Shown here piece by piece: positions 63,125 to 64,000 of a DNA stretch of 64,000 bases. The DNA lies in assembly GCF_001425745.1 (NCBI RefSeq), contig NZ_LMDF01000001.1:62001-126000 (forward strand), written 5' to 3'. Positions within the stretch are counted from its first letter, which is position 1. Each line of letters begins with the position of its first letter. A program made the position numbers and the translations under genes. A model generated the notes under the pieces. That model had not been told where the DNA came from. It saw only the letters and a list, made by a program, of their open reading frames with translations, and searched no databases. Source of the stretch: Caulobacter sp. Root343 (GTDB lineage Bacteria; Pseudomonadota; Alphaproteobacteria; Caulobacterales; Caulobacteraceae).

Positions 63125-64000
63125 ATGCGAACCATGAGCGCCGCCGCGCCGTCGACACAGGAATACAAGCGCCTGACGCAGTATGACGTGGACGTCATCT
63201 GCGCCAAGCACGACCGCCTGTGGTCCGCCCGGATGGGCGGGGCGCGGGCGGTTTTCGCATTCTGCGATCTGTCTGGCCTGTCGATGACGGGCCGCAATCT
63301 CTGCGACGCCGACTTCACCGGCGCGATGATGGTCGGCTGCGACCTGCGCAAGACCAAGATGGACAATGCCAACTGCTACGGCGCCGACATGCAGGGAGCG
63401 GACCTGACGGACGCTTCTTTGCGCCGGGCCGACTTGCGCGGCTCCAGCCTGCGCGGCGCCAACCTGACCGGCGCCGACATGTTCGAGGCCGACCTGCGCG
63501 AAGGCACGATCGCGGCCGCCGACCGCAAGGAAGGCTACCGCGTCATCGAGCAGATCCAGCGCGAGGCCTACGCCGCCGGCACGAACCTCAGCGGCGCCAA
63601 TCTCGAACGCTCGCGACTGTCGGGCATCGTGGCCACCAAGGCCGACTTCAGCGACGCGATCCTGAAGGACGCCAAGCTGGTCCGCGCCAACCTCAAGCAG
63701 GCCAATTTCAACGGCGCCAACCTGGCCGGCGCCGACCTGTCGGGCGCGAACCTCGCCGGGGCCGACCTGCGCAACACGGTCCTGGTCGGCGCCAAGACCA
63801 TGTCGTGGAACATCAGCGACACCAATCTGGACGGCGCCCTGACCGACAAGGCGTCGGGCACCAACGTCTCCGACATGCCCTACGAGCAGATGATCGCCGA
63901 CCATGCGAGGTGGTGCGAGACGGGCGGCGGCGAGGGCAAGCCCTCGGTGTTCGACAAGGCCGACTTGCGCAATCTGCGCTCGATCCGGGGTTTCAACCTG
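63125..64000 (+). CDS. Pentapeptide-repeat protein, 5' part
   Basis: The frame is open from ATG 63125 (or ATG 63134) to the window end, giving 292 codons without a stop. Many five-residue units of the A(D/N)LXX type are visible from residue about 60: GADMQGADLTDASLRRADLR, SLRGANLTGADMFEADLREG, then after a gap of about 35 residues GTNLSGANLERSRLSG and ANLKQANFNGANLAGADLSG. They form right-handed quadrilateral helices. The segment between (DRKEGYRVIEQIQREAYAAG) breaks the repeats. Some such proteins mimic DNA and act on gyrase; here no function can be assigned. Confidence 0.88.
   Translation, partial: MRTMSAAAPSTQEYKRLTQYDVDVICAKHDRLWSARMGGARAVFAFCDLSGLSMTGRNLCDADFTGAMMVGCDLRKTKMDNANCYGADMQGADLTDASLRRADLRGSSLRGANLTGADMFEADLREGTIAAADRKEGYRVIEQIQREAYAAGTNLSGANLERSRLSGIVATKADFSDAILKDAKLVRANLKQANFNGANLAGADLSGANLAGADLRNTVLVGAKTMSWNISDTNLDGALTDKASGTNVSDMPYEQMIADHARWCETGGGEGKPSVFDKADLRNLRSIRGFNL

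Overview
The window is high-GC (roughly two thirds G+C), densely coded alphaproteobacterial chromosome, most likely from Caulobacter or a very close relative. The grounds are a division and cell-wall (dcw) cluster ending in ftsQ-ftsA-ftsZ, a perfect CtrA-type box (TTAA-N7-TTAAC) and two GANTC (CcrM) sites in front of ftsZ, an FtsZ with a very long linker, two large TonB-dependent receptors, a ParDE pair and several HWE or hybrid histidine kinases. No species is claimed from sequence alone.

Positions 1-25979 carry the dcw cluster on the + strand: 3' end of ftsI, murE, murF, mraY, murD, then ftsW, murG, murC, murB, ddl, ftsQ, ftsA, ftsZ. Many of these genes overlap or abut. The cluster is split by three blocks. 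Positions 5.7-11.2 kb hold two small membrane proteins, an HWE kinase, a TrxC-type thioredoxin, a LysR regulator with a divergent ureohydrolase, and small basic proteins. Positions 13.5-16.5 kb, between murG and murC, form a patchwork island with a DUF4145 protein, a ParDE toxin-antitoxin pair, small orphans and repeated fragments of one gene's 3' end. Positions 19.3-20.7 kb hold an exported M28 peptidase. A 91-codon membrane protein overlaps murC and lies just before murB.

Positions 26-35.3 kb hold a KaiC-like ATPase with a hybrid kinase (- strand), an Lrp-type regulator, and a tyrosine catabolism operon: aromatic aminotransferase, hppD, hmgA, fumarylacetoacetate hydrolase and a small Rieske protein. 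Positions 35.3-40.5 kb hold intergenic repeat elements, Ohr peroxidase, a CDF-type transporter, an exported RidA - cytochrome c - flavin amine oxidase operon and a GNAT acetyltransferase.

Positions 40.7-53.3 kb hold two TonB-dependent receptors, a WYL regulator, rlmJ, chrA, a membrane-anchored helix-hairpin-helix protein, a sulfotransferase and an exported nucleosidase. Positions 53.4-64 kb hold a MASE1 hybrid kinase with a stand-alone receiver, a small exported protein, an exported amidohydrolase, a YjaB-like acetyltransferase, an XRE regulator, phosphomannomutase/phosphoglucomutase, KdsD-type arabinose-5-phosphate isomerase, GpmA and the start of a pentapeptide-repeat protein. No tRNA, rRNA, CRISPR array or intact insertion sequence was recognised.

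The items most worth a second look are the murG-murC island with its three gene-end copies, the KaiC-like/hybrid kinase pair, the amine oxidase/cytochrome c/RidA cassette, the 10-bp-phased repeats before the tyrosine operon, and the nested inverted repeats at 35.3-35.6 kb.
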